A DNA stretch of 64,000 bases from Sphingobacteriaceae bacterium (GTDB taxonomy: Bacteria > Bacteroidota > Bacteroidia > Sphingobacteriales > Sphingobacteriaceae). Both the position numbers and the translations under genes were made by a program. The DNA lies in NCBI GenBank assembly GCA_024645045.1, contig JAHEGO010000069.1:1-64000 (forward strand), in the 5' to 3' direction. The notes under the pieces were generated by a model, which had not been told where the DNA came from, did not search any database, and saw only the letters and a list, made by a program, of their open reading frames with translations. Positions 36,536 to 46,296 of this stretch are shown in pieces (position 1 is the first letter of the stretch; every line of letters begins with the position of its first letter).

Positions 36536-38077
36536 TTACAATGGAATGTTTCCATGTTTTTTTCTTGGGTTTTTAACGGCTTTATTTTCTAGCATTTTAA
36601 ATGCTTTAATTAATTTGTTTCTTGTTTCAGCAGGTTCAATTACTTCGTCTACAAAGCCTCTTTCTGCTGCCCTGTATGGGTTTGCAAATAGGTCTGAATA
36701 TTGTTTTTCTTTTTCGAGCCATTTTGCTTGCGAATCACTTGCTTCTGAAATTTCTTTTTTGAAAATAATTTCAGCTGCACCTTTGGCGCCCATTACTGCA
36801 ATTTCTGCGCTTGGCCATGCGTAATTCATGTCTGCTCCAATATGCTTCGAATTCATTACATCATAAGCGCCACCGTAAGCTTTTCTAGTGATAACTGTAA
36901 TGCGAGGAACGGTTGCTTCGCTAAATGCATATAATAATTTGGCGCCATTGGTGATGATGGCGTTCCATTCTTGGTCGGTGCCGGGTAAAAACCCAGGAAC
37001 ATCTTCAAATACCAATAATGGAATATTAAAGCAGTCGCAGAATCTAACAAACCTTGCGGCTTTAACAGATGCATTGTTATCTAATACACCGGCTAAGAAC
37101 ATTGGTTGATTTGCAACAATTCCAATGCTTTTGCCAGCTAATCGTCCAAAACCAACTACAATATTTTCTGCATAGTTTTTATGTACTTCTAAAAAAGAAT
37201 CCGCATCAATTACTTCTTCAATTACTTCTCGAATATCGTAAGGTTGATTAGCGTTTTCAGGTATAATTGAATTTAATTTATTTCTTGTTTCATTAGCTGA
37301 TTCATAAGGAATACTTGGCGCGCTTTCATCACAATTTTGTGGCATAAAGCTCAACAATTTTTTGATATGCTCAATACATTCAATTTCGTTTGCGCAAGCG
37401 AACTGTGTAACTCCAGACTTAGTAGAATGGGTTGATGCGCCGCCTAATTCTTCTGCACTTACTTCTTCATGTGTAACTGTTTTTACAACATTAGGTCCGG
37501 TTACAAACATGTAAGAAGTGTTTTCAACCATCAATATAAAATCGGTAATCGCTGGAGAATATACTGCACCTCCAGCACATGGCCCCATAATACCCGATAA
37601 TTGAGGTATAACTCCAGATGCCATGGTATTGCGATAAAAGATATCAGCGTAACCTCCAAGAGACACTACACCTTCTTGAATACGCGCACCACCAGAATCA
37701 TTGAGTCCAATTAATGGTGCACCATTTTGAAGGGCTAAGTCCATAATTCTACAAATTTTTTCTGCGTGTGTTTCAGAAAGTGACCCTCCAAAAACAGTAA
37801 AGTCTTGCGAGAAAATATAAGTTAATCGACCGTTAATGGTGCCGTAGCCCGTCACTACACCGTCTCCTAAATATTGTTCGTTTTCTAAACCGAAATCTTT
37901 AGAACGATGCGTAACCATCATACCAATTTCTTCGAAGGAGCCTTCGTCAACTAAAAAGTGAATGCGCTCTCGTGCAGTTAATTTTCCTTTTTTATGTTGT
38001 GCATCAATTCTTGCTTGGCCGCCACCTAAAAGCGCTTCCGCTTTTTTGTCATTTAATATTGTAAGTTTCTTTTCCAT
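36536..38077 (-). CDS. acyl-CoA carboxylase carboxyltransferase beta subunit (propionyl-CoA carboxylase type)
   Basis: This 513-residue cytosolic protein has the fused carboxyltransferase domains of propionyl-CoA carboxylase beta or methylmalonyl-CoA decarboxylase alpha. The N-terminal acyl-CoA site includes [23 protein letters not shown] and [15 protein letters not shown]; the C-terminal half has the carboxybiotin site with [28 protein letters not shown] and [18 protein letters not shown]. No biotin or biotin-carboxylase gene is adjacent. With pruA and two peptidases it fits amino-acid breakdown through propionyl-CoA. Substrate is inferred from family only. Confidence 0.93.
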   Translation of the reverse strand: MEKKLTILNDKKAEALLGGGQARIDAQHKKGKLTARERIHFLVDEGSFEEIGMMVTHRSKDFGLENEQYLGDGVVTGYGTINGRLTYIFSQDFTVFGGSLSETHAEKICRIMDLALQNGAPLIGLNDSGGARIQEGVVSLGGYADIFYRNTMASGVIPQLSGIMGPCAGGAVYSPAITDFILMVENTSYMFVTGPNVVKTVTHEEVSAEELGGASTHSTKSGVTQFACANEIECIEHIKKLLSFMPQNCDESAPSIPYESANETRNKLNSIIPENANQPYDIREVIEEVIDADSFLEVHKNYAENIVVGFGRLAGKSIGIVANQPMFLAGVLDNNASVKAARFVRFCDCFNIPLLVFEDVPGFLPGTDQEWNAIITNGAKLLYAFSEATVPRITVITRKAYGGAYDVMNSKHIGADMNYAWPSAEIAVMGAKGAAEIIFKKEISEASDSQAKWLEKEKQYSDLFANPYRAAERGFVDEVIEPAETRNKLIKAFKMLENKAVKNPRKKHGNIPL

Positions 38078-38099
38078 TTAATCTTGCTTAAAAAAATAA

Positions 38100-39731
38100 T
38101 TATTCTTTGTCCATAAATGGATAACGATAATCTTTTGCTGGGTCGAATGTTTCTTTGATGGTTCTTGGAGAAACCCATCTTAATAAATTGATCATTGAAC
38201 CTGCTTTGTCATTCGTTCCTGATCCTCTTGCACCACCGAAAGGTTGTTGGCCAACTACAGCACCAGTACACTTATCGTTGATATAAAAATTACCAGCAGC
38301 ATTTTCTAGTTTTTTAGTCGCTAAGGTAATTGCATAACGATCTTGGGCAATAATTGCACCGGTAAGTGCATAAATTGATGTGCTATCTACGATGTCTAAT
38401 GTTTCTTCAAACTTGGCATCATCAAACACATGAATGGTCAATACTGGTCCGAACAATTCTTCGCACATGGTTACATATCTAGGGTCTTGCGCTACAATAA
38501 TTGTAGGCTCAATAAAGTAACCTATTGATTTGTCATAGTTACCACCTGCAATAATTTCTACACCATTATCTTTTTTTGCAGCGTCAATATATGATGCTAA
38601 TTTGTTGAAGGATTTTTCATCAATAACTGCATTGATAAAGTTTTCAAAATTTTCTGTTCCGCCCATTTTAAAAGTCGCCATGTCTTTTAAGATGCGCTCT
38701 TTAATTGCTGGCCAAACTTTTCTAGAAATATAAACTCGAGATGCTGCTGAACATTTTTGACCTTGGTATTCAAATGCGCCTCTCATAATGGCAACGCTTG
38801 CTGCCGCAATATCTGCAGACTCGTGAACAACAATAAAATCTTTACCACCTGTTTCACCTACAATGCGCGGGTAGGTTTTATATTTATGAATATTGTTGCC
38901 GATTGTTTTCCAAATATCTTGGAATACTGATGTTGATCCAGTAAAGTGAATGCCTGCAAAATCTGGGTGGTTGAAAATTACTTCACCTGCCTGCGGCCCC
39001 GAAACATAAACTAAATTAATTACGCCATCTGGTACTCCTGCTTCTTTGAATATTTCCATCAAAACATTAGCAGAATAAATTTGTGTATTGGAAGGCTTCC
39101 AAACTACCACATTACCCATCATGGCTGCAGAGGTGGGTAAATTTCCAGCAATGGCAGTAAAGTTAAATGGCGTTAATGCAAACACAAAACCTTCAAGTGG
39201 TCTTTGTTCTATTCTATTCCACATACCTTTTCCAGAACCAACTTGTTGGCTATATATTTCAGACATGTATGCTACATTGTACCTTAAAAAGTCAATAATT
39301 TCGCAAGCAGAATCAATCTCAGCTTGAAAAGCATTTTTTGATTGACCTAACATGGTTGCAGCATTTAATTTATAACGGTAAGGGCCCGCAATTAAATCGG
39401 CTGCTTTTAAGAAGATGGCAGCACGTTGTTCCCATGGCAAATTTGCCCAAGACCTTTTGGCTTTTAAAGCAGCATCAATTGCTTGACTCACATGTTTTGC
39501 TTCGCCTTTATGGAAATGACCTAATACATGTTGGTGGTCATGAGGAGGTGTGATGGCTTCTTTGTTGCCACTTCTCACTTCTTCTGCGCCAATGTACATT
39601 GGGATATCAATTTGAGTAGCTCTTGCTTGCGCAATTGCGTTTTTCAGTGCTGCTCTTTCTGGACTTCCAGGAGCATAGTTATAAATGGGTTCGTTAACTG
39701 GTTTTGGAACCACAAAAAATCCGTTTGACAT
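38100..39731 (-). CDS. pruA: L-glutamate gamma-semialdehyde (1-pyrroline-5-carboxylate) dehydrogenase
   Basis: This 543-residue enzyme oxidises glutamate semialdehyde from proline to glutamate with NAD+. The start at 39731 (MSNGFFVVPKPVNEP) gives the normal family length; an earlier in-frame ATG would lie upstream of the promoter's expected start point. Catalytic motifs are VGETGGKDF (Glu) and YQGQKCSAASRVY (Cys, about residue 327); the end has VVGQQPFGGARGSGTNDKAG. It heads a minus-strand unit with the carboxylase beta gene 22 bases on. A TATGTTTG promoter with a palindrome over its -33 element precedes it. The proline dehydrogenase partner is not in the window. Confidence 0.96.
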   Translation of the reverse strand: MSNGFFVVPKPVNEPIYNYAPGSPERAALKNAIAQARATQIDIPMYIGAEEVRSGNKEAITPPHDHQHVLGHFHKGEAKHVSQAIDAALKAKRSWANLPWEQRAAIFLKAADLIAGPYRYKLNAATMLGQSKNAFQAEIDSACEIIDFLRYNVAYMSEIYSQQVGSGKGMWNRIEQRPLEGFVFALTPFNFTAIAGNLPTSAAMMGNVVVWKPSNTQIYSANVLMEIFKEAGVPDGVINLVYVSGPQAGEVIFNHPDFAGIHFTGSTSVFQDIWKTIGNNIHKYKTYPRIVGETGGKDFIVVHESADIAAASVAIMRGAFEYQGQKCSAASRVYISRKVWPAIKERILKDMATFKMGGTENFENFINAVIDEKSFNKLASYIDAAKKDNGVEIIAGGNYDKSIGYFIEPTIIVAQDPRYVTMCEELFGPVLTIHVFDDAKFEETLDIVDSTSIYALTGAIIAQDRYAITLATKKLENAAGNFYINDKCTGAVVGQQPFGGARGSGTNDKAGSMINLLRWVSPRTIKETFDPAKDYRYPFMDKE

Positions 39732-39748
39732 AGTATAATTGTTTTGAA

Positions 39749-39780
39749 CAAACATAGCTTTTTTATGCCTTTTAAACAAG
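39749..39780 (-). promoter_or_regulatory. promoter of the pruA unit
   Basis: On the minus strand: CTTG (plus 39777-39780), a 20-bp spacer, and a perfect TATGTTTG box (plus 39749-39756), 17 bases before the pruA ATG at 39731. Confidence 0.65.
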
Positions 39781-39791
39781 GTTAAAAAGGC
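39767..39791. promoter_or_regulatory. 25-bp palindrome over the pruA -33 element, candidate operator
   Basis: GCCTTTTAAAC (39767-39777), spacer AAG, GTTAAAAAGGC (39781-39791): the arms are complementary at 10 of 11 positions. The centre coincides with the CTTG -33 element, as expected for a repressor site. Confidence 0.5.
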
Positions 39792-39940
39792 TTCAAATAC
39801 GCTTTTTGACTCGTTTTTTTAGTTAAAAAATGTCTTTTTTCTTTTGTTGAGAATTTCGCAAGCCGAATTTTCCTAATTTTACATTTCAGAATGATTGTAT
39901 ATGCTAAGTGAATGTTTTTAAAATTGTATATTTCTCCTGA

Positions 39941-40705
39941 ATGAAAAGGAAGTCTAAACCATATTTATATTTATTTTTTTATTGCGCATTGTTTGTTTTA
40001 ATTGCATGCGACAAGCCTCAATTAATTGATATTGAAGGCTCACAGCCTTATTCAAAATTAATAGATACTGATGGAGTGGAATATGTTACTGTAAAAATAG
40101 GAACACAAACATGGATGGCTGAAAATCTTAGAACCACTAAATATAATGATGGCAAACCTATTCCAATGGTAACCGGTGCGGGAACTTGGGCGAATTTAAA
40201 AACGCCAGCCTATTGTTGGTATAATAACGATTCAGTAAATAATAAAACCAGATACGGTGCAATTTATAATTGGTATGCAATCAGTTCAGGAAAATTGGCT
40301 CCAAAAGGTTGGCGAATTCCATCAGATTCTGATTGGTCGGTGCTAGAAAATTATTTAAAAGCAAATGCATGCAACTATAACCTTAGCAAAACAAGTAATG
40401 ATTATGCAAAGTCATTGTCATCTAAAATATTGTGGTCGGGTTCTTCAGTTGTAGGCGCTGTAGGTAATACAGACTACCCAACCTTTAGAAATAAAACAGG
40501 TTTTAATGCTTTGCCTGGAGGTTACAGAATAGAAGATGGAACCTTTAGTAATGAAGGGAATATTGGTTATTGGTGGACTGCTACCATCAATCCAAAAACA
40601 ATATCAAAAGCTTGGTATCGTTATATCTATTACGATGAAACAGGTGTAGGTCGCAATAATTATTTGAAGGCAAGAGGTTATTCTATTCGTTGTGTAAAGA
40701 ATTAA
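39941..40705 (+). CDS. FISUMP-domain lipoprotein
   Basis: This 254-residue lipoprotein (lipobox VLIAC, Cys23) carries one Fibrobacter succinogenes major paralogous domain across residues 45-253: VTVKIGTQTWMAENLRTTKYNDG, AYCWYNNDS, YGAIYNWYAI, PKGWRIPSDSDW, GFNALPGGYRIEDG and the terminal YSIRCVKN. The domain is common on Bacteroidota and Fibrobacter surfaces and resembles C-type-lectin-like folds; its role is not known. The start is 7 bases after a TATATTTC box (39927-39934). lpxK follows after 25 bases, possibly co-transcribed. Confidence 0.85.
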   Translation: MKRKSKPYLYLFFYCALFVLIACDKPQLIDIEGSQPYSKLIDTDGVEYVTVKIGTQTWMAENLRTTKYNDGKPIPMVTGAGTWANLKTPAYCWYNNDSVNNKTRYGAIYNWYAISSGKLAPKGWRIPSDSDWSVLENYLKANACNYNLSKTSNDYAKSLSSKILWSGSSVVGAVGNTDYPTFRNKTGFNALPGGYRIEDGTFSNEGNIGYWWTATINPKTISKAWYRYIYYDETGVGRNNYLKARGYSIRCVKN

Positions 40706-40730
40706 TCAGCCTTTTTACTACCTTAGATTC

Positions 40731-41786
40731 ATGAAATTTTTAAGATATAGCACATTTCCATTTGCCATACTATATTGGTTAGTTGTGGCAATAAGAAACA
40801 AGTTATATGATTTGGGAATTTTAACTTCAAAATCTTATCGCATTCCTAATATTGGTGTTGGAAATTTAGTAGTTGGGGGGTCTGGTAAAAGTCCAATAAT
40901 TGAATACCTCGTTAAATTATTATCGCCACACCATAAGGTAGCTACTTTGAGTAGGGGATATGGAAGAAAAACATCGGGGTTTATTGAAGCTACTGCATTT
41001 TCTACTCCAAATGAAATTGGAGATGAGCCAACTCAGTTTAAACAAAAATTTCCAGATTTAAATGTAGTTGTATCTGAAAACAGGCAATTAGGAATGGAAC
41101 ATTTAATTGATAATAACGATGTTGTTTTATTAGATGATGCGTTTCAACATAGAAAAGTAAAATTAGGTTTATCCATTTTGCTTTTTGATTATAATACCAT
41201 GTTTGAAAAAGATTGGATGTTACCAATGGGTAATAGGAGAGAGCCAATTTCCGCAAAAGAAAGAGCAGATATAATTGTGATTACAAAAACACCTGATTTT
41301 TTTTCTCCAATAGAACGCCGAAGAATTTCTGCTCTTTTTAAAGTAAATACAAAGCAGCACTTATTTTTTTCGTTTTTAAAATATGGCGAATTGCAGGCAA
41401 TAAATACGACACAAGTAGCGCTAAAATTCGCTCAAGTTGAGACTAACACAAGTATTTTAGCTTTGTCTGGAATAGCTAATCCTACTTTGTTTCACAACTA
41501 CATTCAATCTAGAAAGTTTAAAAACATAGTGCCTATTACATTCCCAGACCACCATGAGTTTTCTGCTAAAGATTTTCAGAAAATTAATATGGAGTTTGAC
41601 GAATTAACAGGCCTAAGAAAAATAATTTTAACAACTGAAAAAGATGCAATGCGCTTAAAGTTTTCAGAAAATTATAAAATGATTATGGATCTTCCTATTT
41701 ATTATATTCCAATTGAAGCGGAGATGCATGAAACAGATAAAGAAAAATTTGATCAATTAATTTTAAAATATGTTAGAGCAAATTGA
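40731..41786 (+). CDS. lpxK: tetraacyldisaccharide 4'-kinase
   Basis: This 351-residue enzyme at the inner membrane phosphorylates the lipid A precursor at the 4' position. The N-terminal hydrophobic helix (about 8-20) is a membrane anchor; the Walker A region is GNLVVGGSGKSPIIEYL (about 44-60), followed by LSRGYGRKTSGF, EPTQFKQKFPDLNVVVSENR and the Walker B-like VLLDDAFQHRKV, with conserved DDAFQH. Length fits the family. Its end overlaps the phosphorylase start by 17 bases. Confidence 0.96.
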   Translation: MKFLRYSTFPFAILYWLVVAIRNKLYDLGILTSKSYRIPNIGVGNLVVGGSGKSPIIEYLVKLLSPHHKVATLSRGYGRKTSGFIEATAFSTPNEIGDEPTQFKQKFPDLNVVVSENRQLGMEHLIDNNDVVLLDDAFQHRKVKLGLSILLFDYNTMFEKDWMLPMGNRREPISAKERADIIVITKTPDFFSPIERRRISALFKVNTKQHLFFSFLKYGELQAINTTQVALKFAQVETNTSILALSGIANPTLFHNYIQSRKFKNIVPITFPDHHEFSAKDFQKINMEFDELTGLRKIILTTEKDAMRLKFSENYKMIMDLPIYYIPIEAEMHETDKEKFDQLILKYVRAN

Positions 41787-42585
41787 AAACACAACCGCGT
41801 ATATAAAAAGAATTATCGGAGATTTTGAGCCGGAAATTGGGATTATATTAGGAACTGGCTTAGGCGGTTTAGTGCAAGAAATTGACGTCAAGTACGAATT
41901 GTTGTATTCGATGATTCCTGACTTTCCAATTGCCACAGTTGAGTTTCATACTGGTAAATTGATTTTTGGAACATTAGCAGGAAAAAACATTGTTGCAATG
42001 AACGGTCGTTTTCATTATTATGAAGGGTATTCTATGAAGGAAATTACATTTCCAGTTAGGGTTATGAAGATGTTGGGAATTCAAAAAATTATCATCTCTA
42101 ATGCTTCTGGATGCCTGAATCCTGCCTATCAAAAAGGAGATTTGATGGTAATAGAAGATCACATTAATATGCAGAATGATAATCCGTTAAGGGGAAGAAA
42201 TTACGATAGTTTTGGTCCTCGTTTTCCTGATATGAGCAGCCCTTATGACTTAGAGATGAACAGAAAGGCGCTTGAAATTGCTGAGAAACAAAATATCAAA
42301 GTGCATACAGGAGTTTATGTTAGTGTAAATGGCCCTAATTTAGAAACGAAAGCAGAATACAAGTTTTTGAGGCTAATTGGCGCCGATGTAGTGGGCATGT
42401 CAACAGTTCCAGAAGTAATTGTTGCAAATCATATGAACATTCCGGTGTTTGCTATTTCTGTAATTACAGATGAGGGTTTCCCAGAGCAATTAAAGCCAGT
42501 ATCGTTAGCAGAAATTGTTGCTATTGCACAAAAAGCAGAACCTAATATGACTATGATTATAAAAAAATTAATTGAAATTGCTTAG
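41770..42585 (+). CDS. punA: purine nucleoside phosphorylase (trimeric type)
   Basis: This 271-residue cytosolic enzyme splits purine nucleosides with phosphate for salvage. The phosphate site GTGLGGL (about 28-34), GRFHYYEGY, NASGCLNPAYQKGDLMVIEDHIN, VNGPNLETKAEY and GADVVGMSTVPEVI identify the trimeric class. The base-contact position reads ITDEGFPE, not the ITNxA of mammalian enzymes. It overlaps lpxK and is followed by the porin gene 3 bases later, so the three are probably one transcript. Confidence 0.94.
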   Translation: MLEQIENTTAYIKRIIGDFEPEIGIILGTGLGGLVQEIDVKYELLYSMIPDFPIATVEFHTGKLIFGTLAGKNIVAMNGRFHYYEGYSMKEITFPVRVMKMLGIQKIIISNASGCLNPAYQKGDLMVIEDHINMQNDNPLRGRNYDSFGPRFPDMSSPYDLEMNRKALEIAEKQNIKVHTGVYVSVNGPNLETKAEYKFLRLIGADVVGMSTVPEVIVANHMNIPVFAISVITDEGFPEQLKPVSLAEIVAIAQKAEPNMTMIIKKLIEIA

Positions 42586-42588
42586 TTA

Positions 42589-44475
42589 ATGAAATTTATC
42601 AAAAAGATTTATTTACTTTTTATTTTACAATTATTTGTGTGCGGTTTAGTAGCTGCACCTGCAGACAGCGTTTCAAAATATGGACCGAATACTGTTCGTT
42701 TTTTACAGCTTTCTCAACAAAATACAGATTCGCTAAAGTTTGATTCATTAGATACAGATTACATTGGCTTTCAAAATTTTCATCCAGCAACAAGAACAAA
42801 CATTCCTTTTTTAAGTTTAGGTAATTTAGGAATTGCTACTGCGCCTATTTTCTATGAAAGCAATGTAAAAACTGGCTTTCAAGACGGATGGATCTCGTTG
42901 AATAATTATTTAGCTACAGCTGAAAAAATAAAATTTTACAGAACAGCATCTCCATTTACGCAACTCAAATATTTTTGGAATCAAAAGCAAGAACAACTTT
43001 TCAGTTTTACTTTTGCCCAAAATATTAATCCTCGTTTAAACTACGCTTTAAATTATTCAAGATTGGTTTCTAAGGGAGATTATCAACTACAAAAAGCAGA
43101 TCATTTGTCGCTCGATGCAAGTTTGTGGTATACTTCAAAAAATAATCAATATAAATTTTGGTTTGCAGCTTTGTCCAATAATCTTACGGTAAAGGAAAAT
43201 GGAGGTGTTGTAAATGATAGCCTCTTTAAAACTGCGCCAATTTACGACCCATTGTTTGAGCCAGTAAATTTAAGCGCTGCAACTAATCACTTAAGGCAAA
43301 CAGAACTATTTTTCAAACAAAGTTACGCGATGGGAGATGTTTATCAATTGAAACTAGACTCAATTTCAATTGATAAAGTGCAAAACAAAAATCGTTTTAC
43401 ACAAGAATGGAATTACTTTAATAAAGTAATCAATTTTGATGCAAATTCAATTGACTCTGGATACTTTGCGCATATTTATATAGATTCTTTAAAAACGGCA
43501 GATTATACTCAAATTAAAAAGTTCAATTCGTTGATTGCATACGAGTATTTTGAGCAAAAAAGCATTCTTAAAAGTGGCTTAAAATCATTTAGATTTGGAT
43601 TGCAAAATCAACTAGTGGCATTTCAAAATAATAAATTTGATTCCACGTTTATGAGTCATCATTTTATTTCAAGTTTACATTTTCAAATCAGTCCAGCAGT
43701 TAATTATTTGCTACATGCTGATTATATATTTGCTGGCTCTTATGAAAAGAACTTTTCATTACATACTCAATTAGATTACGATTTATTGCAGCGCAGAATG
43801 ATTGCTACTGTTGCTGCCGATGCTATTCTTCAAAGTCCTGTGTTTAGTGCATTGCAGCTGCACAACAACCACTATCAATGGGTCAACAACTTTCAATCAA
43901 TACAAACAAATAAGTTTTCAGTTTCTTTAGATTGGAAGCCGATAGCATTAACGCTTAATTTTGCATATCAATCGTTAGGTAATTATGTATATTTTGATCA
44001 AACTTTTGCGCCCATTCAGGCTAATAAATTAATCAGATTAAATACTTTTTATATTGCTAAAAGGATGGCTTGGCATGCCTTGCATTTTGATAATTATATT
44101 TACTTGCAACAAAGTTCTGATCAAAACATATTGCCTCAGCCTAAATATCATATATACAATTCCACCTATGTGCAAATGCCTCTTTTTAATGCTGCATTAA
44201 AAATTCGTGCCGGCTTAGATACGCGTTATTATTCAGCGTATAGGGCATTGGCTTATTCACCGGCTAACATGACTTTTCATCTAGGAGACAAAGTGCTTGG
44301 TGATTATCCTGTAATAGATGTATTCGTTACGGCTAAATTAAAAAGAGCTGTCTTAATGTTTAAATTAGAGCATGCAAATAATTTAATAAACAACTATGGC
44401 GCTATGATGGTTGCAAACTATCCAATTGCTCCTAGAACATTTAAGTTAGGTTTACTTTGGAATTTCTATGATTAA
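42589..44475 (+). CDS. putative porin (Porin_10-like beta-barrel)
   Basis: This 628-residue protein has a signal peptide (about residues 1-23, ending CGLVAA) and then long alternating hydrophobic/polar strands with many Tyr, Phe and Gln, typical of an outer-membrane barrel. The N-terminal region GNLGIATAPIFYESNVKTGFQDG and the mid segment TQLKYFWNQKQEQLFSFTFAQN resemble the Bacteroidota putative-porin family Porin_10. It ends 6 bases from a convergent gene; no terminator hairpin is visible there. Confidence 0.8.
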   Translation: MKFIKKIYLLFILQLFVCGLVAAPADSVSKYGPNTVRFLQLSQQNTDSLKFDSLDTDYIGFQNFHPATRTNIPFLSLGNLGIATAPIFYESNVKTGFQDGWISLNNYLATAEKIKFYRTASPFTQLKYFWNQKQEQLFSFTFAQNINPRLNYALNYSRLVSKGDYQLQKADHLSLDASLWYTSKNNQYKFWFAALSNNLTVKENGGVVNDSLFKTAPIYDPLFEPVNLSAATNHLRQTELFFKQSYAMGDVYQLKLDSISIDKVQNKNRFTQEWNYFNKVINFDANSIDSGYFAHIYIDSLKTADYTQIKKFNSLIAYEYFEQKSILKSGLKSFRFGLQNQLVAFQNNKFDSTFMSHHFISSLHFQISPAVNYLLHADYIFAGSYEKNFSLHTQLDYDLLQRRMIATVAADAILQSPVFSALQLHNNHYQWVNNFQSIQTNKFSVSLDWKPIALTLNFAYQSLGNYVYFDQTFAPIQANKLIRLNTFYIAKRMAWHALHFDNYIYLQQSSDQNILPQPKYHIYNSTYVQMPLFNAALKIRAGLDTRYYSAYRALAYSPANMTFHLGDKVLGDYPVIDVFVTAKLKRAVLMFKLEHANNLINNYGAMMVANYPIAPRTFKLGLLWNFYD

Positions 44476-44481
44476 CAATGT

Positions 44482-45738
44482 CTAGGTCTTTTGTTTTTTC
44501 TTTTTAGCAGCAGGAAATAACACGTTGTTTAAAATGAGTCTGTAACCTGGAGAATTAGGATGTAAATTTAAATCTGTTGGTGGGTCGCTCACTAAATGCT
44601 GGTAATCTTCTGGGTCGTGTCCACCATAAAACGTCCAAGTGCCTTTGCCAATTTCTCCATGAATGTATCGCACTTCCGATGCGCTGGTTGTTTCGCCAAG
44701 TACCAATACATCAGGTTTTACTAAAGATTTTTTGAAGGCTGTAGTCTGTCCCATAAAACCTTTGATTACTTTCTCATGATTTTGTGTAAGCATGCTTGGA
44801 ACAGGATCCCATTTAGCTGAAAAGTCAAATAATGTAAAATAATCATTCTGTTCGTTCAGGTTCCTTGAATTGGTATTGTCAATGTCAGAAAATTCGTAGT
44901 TATAAGGATTGTTGTCTAATTTGAAATTCTTAAAAGCAAAAGTATTTTGAAAGTTTAATTTTGATTGTGCATTCGGATCTGCTCTATCGCCATCAAACAT
45001 GCTTTCGCAAATGTCTACACCTGCAGCAGCTAATGCAATGTCGTAACTGTCGGTTCCAGAACACATCGCAAATAGGAATCCTCCACCAACCGTGAAATTT
45101 TTAATGGCGGTGGCAACTGCTAGTTTTAATTCAGATACTTTTTTGAATCCAAGTTTTGCTGCAGTTTGTTCGTTTTGTTGAACATCGTTTTGGTACCATG
45201 CTGCGTTTTGATAAGCCGCATAAAATCGACCATATTGACCAGTAAAATCTTCATGGTGTAAGTGAAGCCAATCATATGTTGGCAATACACCTTTAATTAC
45301 TTCTTCGTCATAAATTAAATCATATGGAATTTCTGCATAAGTTAAAACCATTGTAACCGCATCATCCCAAGGCAATTTGTTTTTTGGAGAATAGACCGCC
45401 ATTTTAGGCGCTTTATCTAACTTAACTGCATCCATATTTGTTTCTGGTTCTGCAATTTGACTTAGTATTGTGCTAGCTTGAACATCTGCAAGTAATTCAT
45501 AAGATACATTTCGAATCCGACATTCAGATTCAATGCTTTGCGCATATGGAATTAAAAAGCTACCTCCTTTATAATTCAGCAGCCATTGTATGGAAACTTC
45601 TTGCTTTAAAACCCAATATGCAAGTCCGTAAGCCTTCAAATGGTTGCTTTGTTTGTCATCCATCGGAATCAATATGGAACTTGCTCTACCGATAAGTGCG
45701 CAGCTCAGAAATAAAACTAAAAAAAGTGTTTTTTTCAT
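44482..45738 (-). CDS. exported protein with GATase-like fold, often labelled asparagine synthetase B
   Basis: This 418-residue protein has a signal peptide (about 1-20) and continues SSILIPMDDKQSNHLKAYGLAYWVL, a signature of a Bacteroidota family commonly named asparagine synthetase B. I see no AsnB features: the N-terminus is not the Cys2 of a glutaminase and there is no SGGLDSS ATP-pyrophosphatase loop. Instead the segment VGGGFLFAMCSGTDSYDIALAAAG looks like the nucleophile elbow of a class I GATase-like fold, and the LPWDDAVTMVLTYAEIPYDLIYDEEV segment fits its N-terminal part. A WTFYGGHDPEDYQHL motif is near the end. It acts outside the cytoplasm; function unknown. Confidence 0.6.
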   Translation of the reverse strand: MKKTLFLVLFLSCALIGRASSILIPMDDKQSNHLKAYGLAYWVLKQEVSIQWLLNYKGGSFLIPYAQSIESECRIRNVSYELLADVQASTILSQIAEPETNMDAVKLDKAPKMAVYSPKNKLPWDDAVTMVLTYAEIPYDLIYDEEVIKGVLPTYDWLHLHHEDFTGQYGRFYAAYQNAAWYQNDVQQNEQTAAKLGFKKVSELKLAVATAIKNFTVGGGFLFAMCSGTDSYDIALAAAGVDICESMFDGDRADPNAQSKLNFQNTFAFKNFKLDNNPYNYEFSDIDNTNSRNLNEQNDYFTLFDFSAKWDPVPSMLTQNHEKVIKGFMGQTTAFKKSLVKPDVLVLGETTSASEVRYIHGEIGKGTWTFYGGHDPEDYQHLVSDPPTDLNLHPNSPGYRLILNNVLFPAAKKKKQKT

Positions 45739-45779
45739 TTCAATTAGGTAAAAATAACAAATTCTATTGCATACAACGA

Positions 45780-45809
45780 TTGGCCTTGTCGAATATTTTT
45801 TTACTTTTG
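45780..45809 (+). promoter_or_regulatory. promoter of the cyclophilin-DUF5606 unit
   Basis: TTG (45780-45782), a 19-bp spacer and a perfect TACTTTTG box (45802-45809); the ATG follows 22 bases later. Confidence 0.6.
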
Positions 45810-45830
45810 TTGCTTATAAAAATTTAACAT

Positions 45831-46292
45831 ATGAGTACTGCAATAATAAAAACAGCAAAAGGAGATCTTAAGGTAGAATTCTTTGAGAAAGATGCGCCAA
45901 ATACGGTTGCTAACTTTATCAAATTAGCAAAAGAAGGTTTTTACGATGGTGTAACTTTTCACCGTGTAATTCCTGATTTTGTAGTTCAAGCAGGTTGTCC
46001 ATATTCAAAATCTGAAGCTACAGCTTACAAAGCAGGTTCAGGTGGCCCAGGTTATATGATAGATTGTGAATTGACAGGTGAAAACCAATTTCATGATAGA
46101 GGTGTATTATCTATGGCTCATGCAGGAAGAAATACAGGTGGTTCGCAATTTTTCATTTGCCATAGCCGTGCAAATACCGCACACTTAGATAGAAATCATA
46201 CGGTGTTCGGTAAAGTAATAGAGAATGTTGATCTAGTAGACGCAATTGCTCAAGGAGATCAAATTTTAGGTGTAGTAGTAGAAGAAAATTAA
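45831..46292 (+). CDS. peptidylprolyl isomerase, cyclophilin type
   Basis: This 153-residue single-domain cyclophilin has no signal peptide and so is cytosolic. The active site has [13 protein letters not shown] (catalytic Arg45), [22 protein letters not shown] (Gln106, Phe108) and [10 protein letters not shown]. It accelerates cis-trans changes at proline bonds. It is followed after 4 bases by the DUF5606 gene. Confidence 0.96.
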   Translation: MSTAIIKTAKGDLKVEFFEKDAPNTVANFIKLAKEGFYDGVTFHRVIPDFVVQAGCPYSKSEATAYKAGSGGPGYMIDCELTGENQFHDRGVLSMAHAGRNTGGSQFFICHSRANTAHLDRNHTVFGKVIENVDLVDAIAQGDQILGVVVEEN

Positions 46293-46296
46293 GGAT

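Noticed and set aside
39732..39779. Upstream in-frame start for pruA
   Set aside because: It would lie upstream of the predicted transcription start and gives a length longer than the family norm.
44482..45738. Assignment of this gene as a functional asparagine synthetase
   Set aside because: Signal peptide present and the catalytic glutaminase and ATP-pyrophosphatase motifs absent.
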